This document shows positions 9,224-16,919 of a stretch of 64,000 bases of DNA, piece by piece. Positions within the stretch are counted from its first letter, which is position 1, and each line of letters begins with the position of its first letter. The notes under the pieces are model-generated. The model saw nothing but the letters and a program-made list of their open reading frames with translations, searched no databases and was not told where the DNA came from. Made by a program: the position numbers and the translations under genes. This stretch comes from JBEVOS01 sp044226655 (lineage in GTDB: Bacteria > Pseudomonadota > Alphaproteobacteria > Caulobacterales > Aquidulcibacteraceae): positions 558,001 through 622,000 of the forward strand of contig JBGAGO010000002.1 of the NCBI GenBank assembly GCA_044226655.1, read 5' to 3'.

Positions 9224-9850
9224 ATGGCGCGCAAGAAACTCGCGCCGCCCGAAGCGCATCTCGTCAAAGTGTGCGCTGGCATGGCGCGCATCGCGCCCAT
9301 GCAGCAGCCCTTTCCGAGCGCGCCGCCGCAGCCCGTGAGTGCGTATCAGGCGCTCTTCCGCGCGATCGTGTTTCAACAGCTTTCAGGCAAAGCCGCGCAG
9401 ACGATCTTCAATCGCGTGGTCGCGCTGTTCCCGCGCGCGGATTTCCCGACGCCGCTCAGCATCATCCGCGCGCCGGAAGAAAAGCTGCGCAGCGCCGGCC
9501 TCTCGCGCCAAAAGATCGCCGCCGTGAAAGACCTCGCGGCCAAGCGCCAAAGCGGGCTCGTGCCGGACAACGACGAAATCGCGCATCTGAGCGATAACGA
9601 GATCATCGAACGGCTTGTCGCGGTGCGCGGCGTGGGGCGCTGGACCGTAGAGATGTATCTCATCTTCACGCTTGGCCGCGGCGATGTGCTGCCTGTGGAT
9701 GACCTCGCCGTGCGCAAAGGCGCGGAGCAGCTCTATGAACGATCCTTCACGCCCAAGGAGTTGGCGGCCTTCGGCGAACGCTGGTCGCCCTGGCGCTCAG
9801 CCGCCGCCTGGCATCTGTGGCGCTACACCGAAACCAAGACCCTCGATTGA
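9224..9850 (+). CDS. alkA: DNA-3-methyladenine glycosylase II
   Basis: A 208-residue HhH-GPD glycosylase that removes alkylated bases from DNA. The helix-hairpin-helix VRGVGRWTVEMYL is followed by the catalytic Asp in LPVDDLAVR (about residue 158-159). It lacks the N-terminal TBP-like domain of E. coli AlkA, as the short bacterial form does. The ATG directly abuts the ubiA stop, so expression depends on ubiA translation or read-through. The pairing is probably positional rather than functional. Confidence 0.92.
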   Translation: MARKKLAPPEAHLVKVCAGMARIAPMQQPFPSAPPQPVSAYQALFRAIVFQQLSGKAAQTIFNRVVALFPRADFPTPLSIIRAPEEKLRSAGLSRQKIAAVKDLAAKRQSGLVPDNDEIAHLSDNEIIERLVAVRGVGRWTVEMYLIFTLGRGDVLPVDDLAVRKGAEQLYERSFTPKELAAFGERWSPWRSAAAWHLWRYTETKTLD

Positions 9851-9929
9851 GGCGCCATGCGCGCTTGGCCGCGCGGGCCTGCCGCGTTAGAGCCGGGGCG
9901 CCCTTTTTCGCATCACGGAGCCACGACGC

Positions 9930-10376
9930 GTGAGACACGCCCTCGCCGCCGCCATCCTCTTGTCGCTCGCCCTGCCCGCCGCCGCGCAATCGTCGAACTG
10001 GACCTTCCAGTATTTGAACGGCGTCTCGACCGCCGCGACGACCGACGAGCGCGGCCGTCCCTCGGCCACGTTCACCTGCCGCCCGCCGACGGGCGATCTC
10101 ATCATCACCGAATACACGCTGGGCCGCCGCCGCGCGGACCGCGCCGAAGTGCGCGTCGGCACGATGAGCATCACCGTGCCCGCCCGCATCGAACGCCAGG
10201 GCCGCGACCGCCTGCTGGTGATCCCGCTGCCGCAGGCGCCGCCGATCCTGGCCGCCGCGCTCGATCCCCAAGCGGCCGTGACGATCACGGCCGATGGCCG
10301 CAACCGGACCTTGCCCGAGGGCGCCGGCGCCAAGCTGCGCGAAGTGGCCTACGCCTGCTGGCACCAGGAGCCGTAG
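9930..10376 (+). CDS. hypothetical exported protein, 148 aa
   Basis: An unknown protein with a clear signal peptide: a short basic start, a hydrophobic core, and cleavage likely after ALPAAAQS. The mature part is a small beta-rich domain with no cysteine pair apart from single cysteines near residues 50 and 144. It starts with GTG, supported by ACGGAG 9 bases upstream. Probably periplasmic. It lies 79 bases after alkA on the same strand, so a shared transcript is possible. Confidence 0.75.
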   Translation: MRHALAAAILLSLALPAAAQSSNWTFQYLNGVSTAATTDERGRPSATFTCRPPTGDLIITEYTLGRRRADRAEVRVGTMSITVPARIERQGRDRLLVIPLPQAPPILAAALDPQAAVTITADGRNRTLPEGAGAKLREVAYACWHQEP

Positions 10377-10417
10377 CGGCAAGCTGACCGGGGCGTCATC
10401 GCCGCTCGGATTTGTGC

Positions 10418-10423
10418 TATACT
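10418..10423 (+). promoter_or_regulatory. candidate -10 element for a leaderless desaturase mRNA
   Basis: TATACT matches the sigma70-type -10 consensus at five of six positions. It ends six bases before the ATG at 10430, so transcription would start at or within a base or two of the start codon. No ribosome site is visible between it and the ATG. A clear -35 is not seen at 16-18 bases upstream. Together this fits a leaderless message. Confidence 0.4.
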
Positions 10424-10429
10424 GGCGTC

Positions 10430-11416
10430 ATGCCAGCCGTCGCCCGCATCGACCCCAAGACCGTGTTCACGCCCGAGGAATGGGAGGGGCTGTCTCAGCG
10501 CTCGTCCTGGCGCGGCCTCAGCCTCATCGCCTGCGCCTGGGCGATCATTCTCGGCGCGGGCGCGATGTTCATCATCTGGCCGAACCCGATCACCTATATC
10601 CTCGCCGTGATGCTGATCGGCGCGCGCCAATTGGGGCTCGCGATCCTGGGCCATGACGCGGCGCACGGCGCGCTGCACCCCAACATCAAGGTCAATGATT
10701 GGGCCGCGGAATGGCTGTGCAACGCGCCCACCGGCGGCAGCGTGAAGCGCTATCGCCCCTATCATCTGATGCACCACAAATTCACCGAACAGCCGGAAGA
10801 TCCCGATCTCGGCCTCTCGGCGCCGTTCCCGATCACGCGCCAGAGTCTGCGCCGCAAGATCATCCGCGATCTGACGGGCCAGACCTTCTTCAAACAGCGC
10901 ATCCAGCCCTATTTCGGCTATGTCACCGGCAAAAGGCCGAAGCCGGCGCGCATCGCTGATAATCCCGGCGTGCGGTTCTGGATCGTCAACGGCGCGGCGA
11001 TCATCGCGCTGACGGCGGCGGGCTATTGGTGGGCGTGGCCGGCGCTGTGGATCGTGCCGATGGCGACCTGGCTGCCGCTCGTCACCCGGCTGCGCAACAT
11101 CGCCGAGCACGCCATGGTCGGCACCGAAGAAGACCCGTTCACGCATGCGCGCACGACGCTCGCGAACCCGCTCGAACGGCTCTTCATCGCGCCGTTCTGG
11201 GTGCACTATCACGGCGAGCATCACGTGTTCATGCACCTGCCGTGCTACAATCTTCCGCGCACGCACAGGCTGCTCATCGAAAAGGGCTATGGCCCACGCA
11301 TGCGGCTGGCCAATGGCTATATCGACGTGCTGAAGGCCGCGACCTCGAAGCGCGTCGAAACCAAGCCCGATCCCGCGCGCACCGTGCCGACGCGCGAAGA
11401 AGCGGGCATGCTCTAG
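10430..11416 (+). CDS. membrane fatty acid desaturase family protein
   Basis: A di-iron membrane desaturase/hydroxylase of 328 residues. The three histidine boxes are seen: HDAAH near residue 75, HLMHHKF near 112, and HGEHHVFMH near 261, with membrane helices around 28-65 and 180-215. It could desaturate phospholipid acyl chains or hydroxylate/desaturate a carotenoid-like or sphingolipid-like substrate; the sequence does not decide. The start at MPAVAR is preferred over an upstream TTG because a -10-like TATACT sits just before it (see that entry). Confidence 0.88.
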   Translation: MPAVARIDPKTVFTPEEWEGLSQRSSWRGLSLIACAWAIILGAGAMFIIWPNPITYILAVMLIGARQLGLAILGHDAAHGALHPNIKVNDWAAEWLCNAPTGGSVKRYRPYHLMHHKFTEQPEDPDLGLSAPFPITRQSLRRKIIRDLTGQTFFKQRIQPYFGYVTGKRPKPARIADNPGVRFWIVNGAAIIALTAAGYWWAWPALWIVPMATWLPLVTRLRNIAEHAMVGTEEDPFTHARTTLANPLERLFIAPFWVHYHGEHHVFMHLPCYNLPRTHRLLIEKGYGPRMRLANGYIDVLKAATSKRVETKPDPARTVPTREEAGML

Positions 11417-11788
11417 CTAGCTCAAGGCGAAGCCGATCAACACGATCGCGACGGCGAGCAGCATCCAGCCGGGATGGCGCCCGCGCGTGCCCCACGCATT
11501 GGCCGCGCTGACGAAGGCGTAATGGGTCGCCGCCAGCAGGCCGATCGCCCAGCGCGCTTGCGGGCCGAGCCATAGCCCCGCCGCGATCAGCGCTAGGCCG
11601 CAGGTGAGCCAACCGAACGTGCTGTAGTGCAGCAGCGGCGCGACCAGACGCGCGGCGGCGGGCGCCATGGGCGGACGGTGACGCGCGATCGGCGCCACCA
11701 TCCGACGCTGCATGATGACGCCATGCGCCAAACTCACGCCCACGCCGAGCAAGCCGGCCGCGACCAAAGCTATCGAGCGCCAATCCAT
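11417..11788 (-). CDS. hypothetical membrane protein, 123 aa
   Basis: A small integral membrane protein with about four hydrophobic segments (residues 5-23, 48-70, 76-92 and 106-122). No family recognised and no polar motif that would suggest a transporter. It converges with the desaturase gene (the two stop codons touch) and diverges from the TetR gene over a spacer of about 58 bases. It could therefore be a target of that regulator, which is inference from position. Confidence 0.7.
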   Translation of the reverse strand: MDWRSIALVAAGLLGVGVSLAHGVIMQRRMVAPIARHRPPMAPAAARLVAPLLHYSTFGWLTCGLALIAAGLWLGPQARWAIGLLAATHYAFVSAANAWGTRGRHPGWMLLAVAIVLIGFALS

Positions 11789-11846
11789 GGCGCGAGGCTA
11801 GAAGAGGTGCGCTGGTCAGTTCAAGACACAAGTGTATGGTGCGCGC

Positions 11847-12386
11847 ATGACCGCGCGTCTGACCAAGAACGATTGGCTCGAAGCGGGCTTGCGCGCGCTG
11901 ACGAAGGAAGGGCCGGCGGGGCTCAAGGCGGCGCGCCTGGCCGCACGTCTCAAAGTGTCGCGCGGCAGCTTCTATTGGCATTTCCGCGACATCGGCGCGT
12001 TCCGCACCGCGCTGCTGCGCGCCTGGCGCGAACGCGCGACGGAAAATGTCATCGAAGCGCTGGCCGTGCGCGCAGAGCCGGAGCGTTTGCGCGTGCTGCT
12101 GCGCGCAGCCTTCAGGGACCCGCTCAAGCTCGATCGCGCCGTGCGCGCCTGGGCGGCGGAGAACGCCGAAGCCGCGCGCGCCGTCGCTGGCGTCGATGCG
12201 CGGCGCGTCGGCCACATCGCCAAGCTGCTTATCGCCGCCGGCGCGTCGCCGCGGCGGGCGCACCAACGCGCGGGCTTTCTCTATTGGGCCTATCTCGGGC
12301 GGGCGATGGTCATGGACCGGGCGAGCGCTTCGATCGCGGCGGAAGCGCTCGACGACATCGCCGATCGCTTCACCGATGCGGCGTGA
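11847..12386 (+). CDS. TetR/AcrR family transcriptional regulator
   Basis: A 179-residue regulator. The N-terminal HTH spans about residues 24-47, with the typical SRGSFYWHFRD end. The C-terminal ligand domain is not assignable. The start MTARLTK is preferred over an upstream GTG. The short spacer to the divergent membrane protein gene holds an imperfect inverted element (ACACaaGTGT) just upstream of the start, a candidate autoregulatory operator. The downstream gene, an MDR oxidoreductase, is convergent with a gap of three bases. Confidence 0.9.
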   Translation: MTARLTKNDWLEAGLRALTKEGPAGLKAARLAARLKVSRGSFYWHFRDIGAFRTALLRAWRERATENVIEALAVRAEPERLRVLLRAAFRDPLKLDRAVRAWAAENAEAARAVAGVDARRVGHIAKLLIAAGASPRRAHQRAGFLYWAYLGRAMVMDRASASIAAEALDDIADRFTDAA

Positions 12387-12389
12387 CGC

Positions 12390-13403
12390 TTACGAAACGC
12401 GCACCACGACTTTGCCGAAATGGGCGCCGCTATCGAGATAAGCGAAGGCTTCGCGCGCCTGATCGAAGGCGAAACTCTTATCGACGATGGGCTTCAATTG
12501 CGCGGCGGAGATGGCGCGGTTCATCGCTTCAAAGCCGGCGCGATCGCCCACTGTGATGTTGCGGAACGTGGCGCCGCTGAGCTTGAGGCTGAAAAAATCG
12601 ATGCCGGGATTTTCGGTCGTGAGAAAGCCGATGGAGACGATCTCGCCGCCGATAGCGACGGCGCGCAGCGATTGCGCGATCGTGCCCGGCCCACCCACCT
12701 CCACCACGCAATCGACGCCGCGCCCGCCGGCCAGCGCGCGCACGGCTTTGCCCCATTCCGGCTCGTCGGCGTAGTTGACCACGGCGGCGGCGCCGAGATC
12801 GGCGAGGCGCTTGGCCTTGGCGGCGCTCGATGTGGTGGCGATCACGGTGGCGCCCAGCGCGCGCGCCAATTGCAGCGCGAAGATCGAGACCCCGCCCGTG
12901 CCCTGCACGAGCACTGTTTGGCCCGCGCGGATGGGCGCCGCGCCGCTCAGCGCAGACCACGCCGTGAGCGCCGCGCACGGCAGGGTCGCGGCTTCCTCAT
13001 AGCTGAGATGATCGGGAATCCGCACGAGCGCTTCCTGGCTCACCACTTTCTGTTCGACGAGCCAGCCATCCTGCTGATCGCCATAGGTGTCGCTGCCCAT
13101 GGTCGAGGGCAGCGGGCCGCCGATCCAGCGCGGATGGAATGTGCCCATCACGCGGTCCCCGACCTTCCAGGCGCGCACGCCGGCGCCGACCGCGACGATC
13201 TCGCCCGCGCCATCGCTTGTCGGGATGAGGCCCTTCTTATAGGCGCGCGGATAGCGGCCGTTGAGCATGGCGATGTCGCGATAGTTCAACGAAACGGCAT
13301 GCACCTTCACCAGAACCTCGCCGCGCTGCGGCGTGTCGGCCGGTTCTTCGTGCACGCGCAAATCGTCGAGGCTGCCGAAATCGTCGAACCGATAGGCTTT
13401 CAT
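12390..13403 (-). CDS. NAD(P)-dependent alcohol dehydrogenase / quinone oxidoreductase (MDR)
   Basis: A zinc-free medium-chain dehydrogenase/reductase of the quinone oxidoreductase type (COG0604 style), 337 residues. The N-terminal GroES-like domain has LNYRDIAMLNGRYP, and the Rossmann motif is in VQGTGGVSIFALQLA. The zinc ligands of classical alcohol dehydrogenases are absent. The start MKAYRF follows a GGAG at good spacing; a Met eight codons upstream is possible. Likely NADPH-linked reduction of an enone or quinone; substrate unknown. Confidence 0.88.
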   Translation of the reverse strand: MKAYRFDDFGSLDDLRVHEEPADTPQRGEVLVKVHAVSLNYRDIAMLNGRYPRAYKKGLIPTSDGAGEIVAVGAGVRAWKVGDRVMGTFHPRWIGGPLPSTMGSDTYGDQQDGWLVEQKVVSQEALVRIPDHLSYEEAATLPCAALTAWSALSGAAPIRAGQTVLVQGTGGVSIFALQLARALGATVIATTSSAAKAKRLADLGAAAVVNYADEPEWGKAVRALAGGRGVDCVVEVGGPGTIAQSLRAVAIGGEIVSIGFLTTENPGIDFFSLKLSGATFRNITVGDRAGFEAMNRAISAAQLKPIVDKSFAFDQAREAFAYLDSGAHFGKVVVRVS

Positions 13404-13521
13404 CGCTGTCTCCGTTTCGGCGTTCATGGCGCCGCGACTCGGCCGGAGGCAAGCGAGCCCGCCTACATCGGCGTTTAGGAGGGCGCAGGGCCGTTTCCGC
13501 GCGGCGGCCTCCCGCTTGTCT

Positions 13522-13540
13522 TATCCTCTCCCCAAGGATA
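13522..13540. promoter_or_regulatory. candidate CsoR/RcnR-type operator
   Basis: Perfect inverted repeat TATCCT / AGGATA with a 7-base centre that holds a run of C (CTCCCCA). AT-rich arms around a G/C tract are the design of operators bound by CsoR/RcnR-family repressors. It ends ten bases before the repressor start codon, overlaps the likely ribosome site, and the left arm could itself be a -10 element. Binding there would block both transcription and translation of the operon. Confidence 0.6.
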
Positions 13541-13550
13541 GGAAATTTGC

Positions 13551-13823
13551 ATGGCCCATCTTCACGCTCTCCATCCCGACATCGCCAAGCGGCTCAAACG
13601 CGCGGAAGGGCATTTGCGCAGCATCGTCGACATGATCGAGAGCGGCCGCACGTGCCTCGAACTCGCCCAACAGCTTCAGGCCGTCGAGAGCGCCGTGCGG
13701 CAGGCGAAGAAGGCGCTCATCCACGACCATCTCGACCATTGCCTGGAGCATGCGCTGGAAGCGCCGGCGCGCGAGCAGCGCCGCGCCATCGAAGAATTCA
13801 AAGACATCGCAAAATATCTCTGA
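13551..13823 (+). CDS. metal-sensing transcriptional repressor, CsoR/RcnR family
   Basis: A 90-residue all-helical repressor (DUF156 family). Likely metal ligands are His3, Cys35, His60 and Cys64. Cys-His-Cys is the CsoR copper signature, while an N-terminal His3 is typical of the Ni/Co sensor RcnR, whose fourth position is His64. The downstream gene is an RcnA-type Ni/Co exporter, so Ni(II)/Co(II) sensing is most likely, but the ligand set is mixed. The gene starts the operon repressor - exporter - methyltransferase. A candidate operator overlaps its leader. Confidence 0.9.
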   Translation: MAHLHALHPDIAKRLKRAEGHLRSIVDMIESGRTCLELAQQLQAVESAVRQAKKALIHDHLDHCLEHALEAPAREQRRAIEEFKDIAKYL

Positions 13824-13833
13824 GGGGATCGGC

Positions 13834-15009
13834 GTGCCGGCATTCACCGATCTGCTTCAGCAAGGCGCGGCGCATGCCTGGCTGTTCGCGCCCAGCGCGA
13901 TCTTGCTGGGCGCGCTGCACGGGCTCGAGCCCGGCCATTCAAAGACGATGATGGCCGCGTTCATCGTCGCCATCCGCGGCACGATTGGGCAAGCCGTCTT
14001 GCTGGGCCTCGCGGCCACGATCTCGCACACGGCCGTCGTGTGGATCATCGCGCTGGGCGGGCTCACTCTCTGGCGCGGCGTCGATGCGGAGACATTCGAG
14101 CCGTATTTTCAACTCGCTTCGGCGGCGATCATCATCGGGATCGCGGCATGGATGATCTGGCGCACCTGGCAGGATCAGCAGAGCGCCAAAGCGGCCGCGG
14201 GCCATAGCCATGACGGCCACGCGCACGGACACGATCACCACGGCCACGATCACCATTCCCACGCGGATGGCGATGCACGGCGCATCGATACAGGACATGG
14301 GTTGATCGCGGTGGAGGTGTTCGAGGTTGGCGTCCCGCCCCGCTGGCGCATTCGCACCGAAAGCGGTCATGCTTGGCCCGCCCAGGATGTGGTCATCGTC
14401 ACGGAGCGTCCGGATGGCGCGCGGCAGGCGTTCTCGTTCGTCGAGCGTGCGGGCTACGTGGAATCCGTCGAGGAGATTCCGGAGCCGCACGAATTCATGG
14501 CGCGCCTCAGCCTCGGCCATGGCGCGCATACGCACGACTACGATCTCTCCTTCGTCGAAGATCACACCCACGGCGACGATCACATGCACGAGGAATTGCG
14601 CGGGCTCGATATCGCCAGCGGCGGCTATCAGGATGCGCACGAACTCGCGCACGCGAACGACATCCGCCGCCGTTTTGCAGACCGCCCCGTGACCACCGGG
14701 CAGATCGTGCTGTTCGGCCTCACCGGCGGGCTCATCCCCTGTCCGGCGTCGATCACCATTCTGCTGCTGTGTCTGCAATTGCGCGAGGTCGCGCTGGGGG
14801 CGGGATTGGTGCTGTGCTTTTCGATCGGGCTTGCGCTCACGCTTGTCTCCGTGGGCGCCGCCGCAGCCATCGGCGCGCGCCATGCATCGGCGCGCTTTTC
14901 CTGGCTTGGCGATGTCGCGCGGCGCGCGCCCTATCTCTCCGGCGCGCTGATCGTTCTCGTCGGGCTCTATGTCGGCTATTCGGGATGGAGCCATCTCAAC
15001 GCCGCTTAG
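13834..15009 (+). CDS. rcnA: nickel/cobalt efflux transporter, RcnA type
   Basis: A 391-residue NiCoT-superfamily exporter. The first helices carry LHGLEPGHSKTMM, the conserved metal-path motif (HG..PGH). A His-rich loop (about residues 123-150) is followed by a soluble insert of about 80 residues and a second His cluster (about 228-253), then LTGGLIPCPASI and the last membrane segments. It exports Ni/Co across the inner membrane. The GTG start has GAGGGG six bases upstream, and it begins 10 bases after the repressor stop. An upstream reading in this frame runs through the repressor gene and is not real. Confidence 0.9.
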   Translation: MPAFTDLLQQGAAHAWLFAPSAILLGALHGLEPGHSKTMMAAFIVAIRGTIGQAVLLGLAATISHTAVVWIIALGGLTLWRGVDAETFEPYFQLASAAIIIGIAAWMIWRTWQDQQSAKAAAGHSHDGHAHGHDHHGHDHHSHADGDARRIDTGHGLIAVEVFEVGVPPRWRIRTESGHAWPAQDVVIVTERPDGARQAFSFVERAGYVESVEEIPEPHEFMARLSLGHGAHTHDYDLSFVEDHTHGDDHMHEELRGLDIASGGYQDAHELAHANDIRRRFADRPVTTGQIVLFGLTGGLIPCPASITILLLCLQLREVALGAGLVLCFSIGLALTLVSVGAAAAIGARHASARFSWLGDVARRAPYLSGALIVLVGLYVGYSGWSHLNAA

Positions 15010-15013
15010 ATCC

Positions 15014-15661
15014 GTGATCGCCGACATCCCCGCCTTCATCCGCGAGAACACGCGCGTTTCCGCGCCCGCCCATGTGCCGGAGCTGCGCCTCTATCTGGCA
15101 GACGATGCGGTGAGCCTATGGGAGATGACGGAGGAGGAGCTGGGCCGCATCGGCCTGCCGCCGCCGTTCTGGGCGTTCGCCTGGGCCGGCGGGCAGGCTT
15201 TGGCGCGCTACCTGCTCGACACGCCGGGCCTGGCGCGCGGCGCGCAGGTGATGGATGTCGCCTCCGGCTCCGGCATGGTGGCGATCGCGGCGATGAAGGC
15301 GGGGGCGGCCTCAGCGCTGGCGGTCGATATCGATCCGTTCTGCGCGGATGCGGCGCGGCTCAATGCAGCGCTCAATGACGTGACGATCGCAACCTCAGAC
15401 GAGGACCCGATCGGGCGGGAGACGCCCTGCGATCTCATCCTGGTCGGCGATCTCTTCTATGAGCGCGATTTGGCCGAGCGTCTGCTGGCCTGGCTCAAGA
15501 CGCTCAGCGCACAAGGCAAGACTGTGCTGATCGGCGATCCGGGGCGCACCTATCTGCCGAAGGACGCCCTGGAGAAGATCGCCGAATACGCGGTGCCGAC
15601 GATCCGCGCGCTGGAGGATTCGGAGGTGAAACGCACCGGCGTGTGGCGGCTCAGGGCGTGA
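15014..15661 (+). CDS. class I SAM-dependent methyltransferase
   Basis: A 215-residue methyltransferase with motif I DVASGSGMVAIAAMKAG, an acidic motif II (AVDIDPFC) and a DLFYE motif. The last resembles ETF-beta lysine methyltransferases (ETFBKMT group, related to PrmA), so protein lysine methylation is the best guess. The GTG start lies four bases after the exporter stop, so it is the third gene of the metal-efflux operon. The link to metal homeostasis may be incidental. Confidence 0.85.
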   Translation: MIADIPAFIRENTRVSAPAHVPELRLYLADDAVSLWEMTEEELGRIGLPPPFWAFAWAGGQALARYLLDTPGLARGAQVMDVASGSGMVAIAAMKAGAASALAVDIDPFCADAARLNAALNDVTIATSDEDPIGRETPCDLILVGDLFYERDLAERLLAWLKTLSAQGKTVLIGDPGRTYLPKDALEKIAEYAVPTIRALEDSEVKRTGVWRLRA

Positions 15662-15664
15662 GCC

Positions 15665-16135
15665 TCATTCCATCGGGCAGATGGCGCGCTTTTCGTCTTC
15701 GTCCGTCACGCCCGCGCGGGCGTCTTCGCAGACCGCATCCCAGAACGGCATGACGCGATCACCGACCTCGCGGCTGCGGCGCGCCAGGTCGCGCAGGCTG
15801 GGCGCTTCGCTGGGCGGCTCCTGCAGCCAGCCCGGCTGGTAAGGCGGCCCGCAACTGACCGGAACGAGATGCTCACGGGCGCACAGCTGCAGCCGTTCGA
15901 GATTGTAGACCCACACCGCTTCACGCAGCCGCCGCGCCAAGGTTTGCGGCGCGAGGATTTCGTCGTCGGGCACGGCCTCGCGCTGCGGGATTTCCTGCAG
16001 GTCCGCGACTTGCGCCACCATCACATTCCAGCGCTCGATATCGATGTGCAGGTTGAACGGATCGGGCGCGTCGCCGAACGGCGTGGCGCAGGCGGCCAAA
16101 AGGCACGCCAAAACGGCGGAAAACAGCACGCGCAT
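15665..16135 (-). CDS. hypothetical lipoprotein, 156 aa
   Basis: Signal peptide with lipobox LAAC (Cys16), so probably attached to a membrane. The mature part is helical and charged, with Cys at several positions that could form disulfides. No family recognised. The start is supported by GGAGG about eight bases upstream on the coding strand; the longer reading to 16414 crosses non-protein-like sequence. It is convergent with the methyltransferase gene (3-base gap). Confidence 0.75.
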   Translation of the reverse strand: MRVLFSAVLACLLAACATPFGDAPDPFNLHIDIERWNVMVAQVADLQEIPQREAVPDDEILAPQTLARRLREAVWVYNLERLQLCAREHLVPVSCGPPYQPGWLQEPPSEAPSLRDLARRSREVGDRVMPFWDAVCEDARAGVTDEDEKRAICPME

Positions 16136-16463
16136 GAAAGGCCCCTCCGCGCGCTTATCGCACGAGGGCTCGGCGGAGAGGAAGGCTGACGACGGCCGCC
16201 CGTCGCGATCGCGCGGCCGTCGCTTCGCTTTTTGAACCGAGTGCGTCGCTCCACGCGCCCGGCTGCCGTCCAACCCACCATTCCGCCTTCGAGGGCGTTT
16301 TTCAGAGATGAGGCGCCGCTCCAGCGCCGACCGGCCCAAAATGGCACGCAGGCCGTGAAGGACGCGTTGCCAAAAGACTGAGAGAGTCTTGATTTGCAGG
16401 CATTTTGCGCCCACCCAGCGGCGGAACGCGTCAGCGCTGCGTTCATAATTCAGGGAGGGCGCT
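16136..16463. other. divergent intergenic region with one strong hairpin
   Basis: A 328-base spacer between the leftward lipoprotein and the rightward MAPEG gene. It holds no supported gene. A perfect 9-base stem (CGACGGCCG/CGGCCGTCG, 16190-16198 and 16214-16222) is followed by five T's at 16229-16233 on the + strand, like a terminator, although no rightward gene ends nearby. The stretch 16360-16450 is less GC-rich and probably holds the MAPEG promoter. Confidence 0.5.
16190..16233 (+). terminator. orphan hairpin followed by T-run
   Basis: Nine perfect base pairs, a 15-base loop, six intervening bases, then TTTTT on the + strand. The form suggests an intrinsic terminator, but the nearest upstream rightward gene ends over 500 bases away, so it could end a small unannotated or antisense RNA, or be chance. 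Confidence 0.25.
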
Positions 16464-16868
16464 TTGGTCCGGTTGGAATACGCCGCGCTCTATGCGGGCG
16501 TGAACATTTTGTTGCTGCTGGTCCTGGCCATGCGTGTGCCGGGGTTTCGCGGCAAACATAAAGTGAGCTTGGGCGATGGCGGCAATCCCGAGCTGATGCG
16601 GGCCGTGCGCGCGCATGGCAACGCCACAGAATATATTCCCGCCGGGATCGCGGGCATTACGCTGCTGGCGCTGCTGGATCCGGCCGCGCCGCTTTGGCTG
16701 CTGCACGCCAGTGGGCTTTCGCTGACGATCGGACGCATCCTCCACGCAGGCGGCCTGGCCATGGGCGAACTCAATCCCGGCCGCATGTTCGGCACGGTTC
16801 TGACCTTCCTCGCCTTCCTGCTGATCGGCGGCGGGCTGATCTATGCAGGCCTCGCGCACGCGCTTTAG
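16464..16868 (+). CDS. MAPEG family protein
   Basis: A 134-residue membrane protein with four hydrophobic helices and the MAPEG pattern: R...GN..EYIP in the middle (NATEYIPAGI) and GR..H..G near the end (GRILHAGG). Bacterial MAPEG proteins resemble microsomal glutathione transferase/leukotriene synthases; the function here is unproven. TTG start with GGGAGGG five bases upstream. A strong hairpin follows the stop. Confidence 0.88.
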   Translation: MVRLEYAALYAGVNILLLLVLAMRVPGFRGKHKVSLGDGGNPELMRAVRAHGNATEYIPAGIAGITLLALLDPAAPLWLLHASGLSLTIGRILHAGGLAMGELNPGRMFGTVLTFLAFLLIGGGLIYAGLAHAL

Positions 16869-16876
16869 GGCGAGCG

Positions 16877-16909
16877 CCTCTTCCTCCCCCTGCCAGAGGG
16901 AGGAAGAGG
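16877..16909. terminator. bidirectional terminator candidate between convergent genes
   Basis: A perfect 12-base stem (CCTCTTCCTCCC/GGGAGGAAGAGG) with a 9-base loop fills the 51-base spacer between the convergent MAPEG and alcohol dehydrogenase genes. There is no T-run on either side, so it may act as an mRNA 3'-end stabiliser or Rho-linked terminator rather than a classical intrinsic one. Confidence 0.5.
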
Positions 16910-16919
16910 CCGGGGCCGC

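Noticed and set aside
12420..13478. 352-codon plus-strand frame opposite the MDR oxidoreductase
   Set aside because: Antisense shadow; the minus-strand gene has clear Rossmann motifs.
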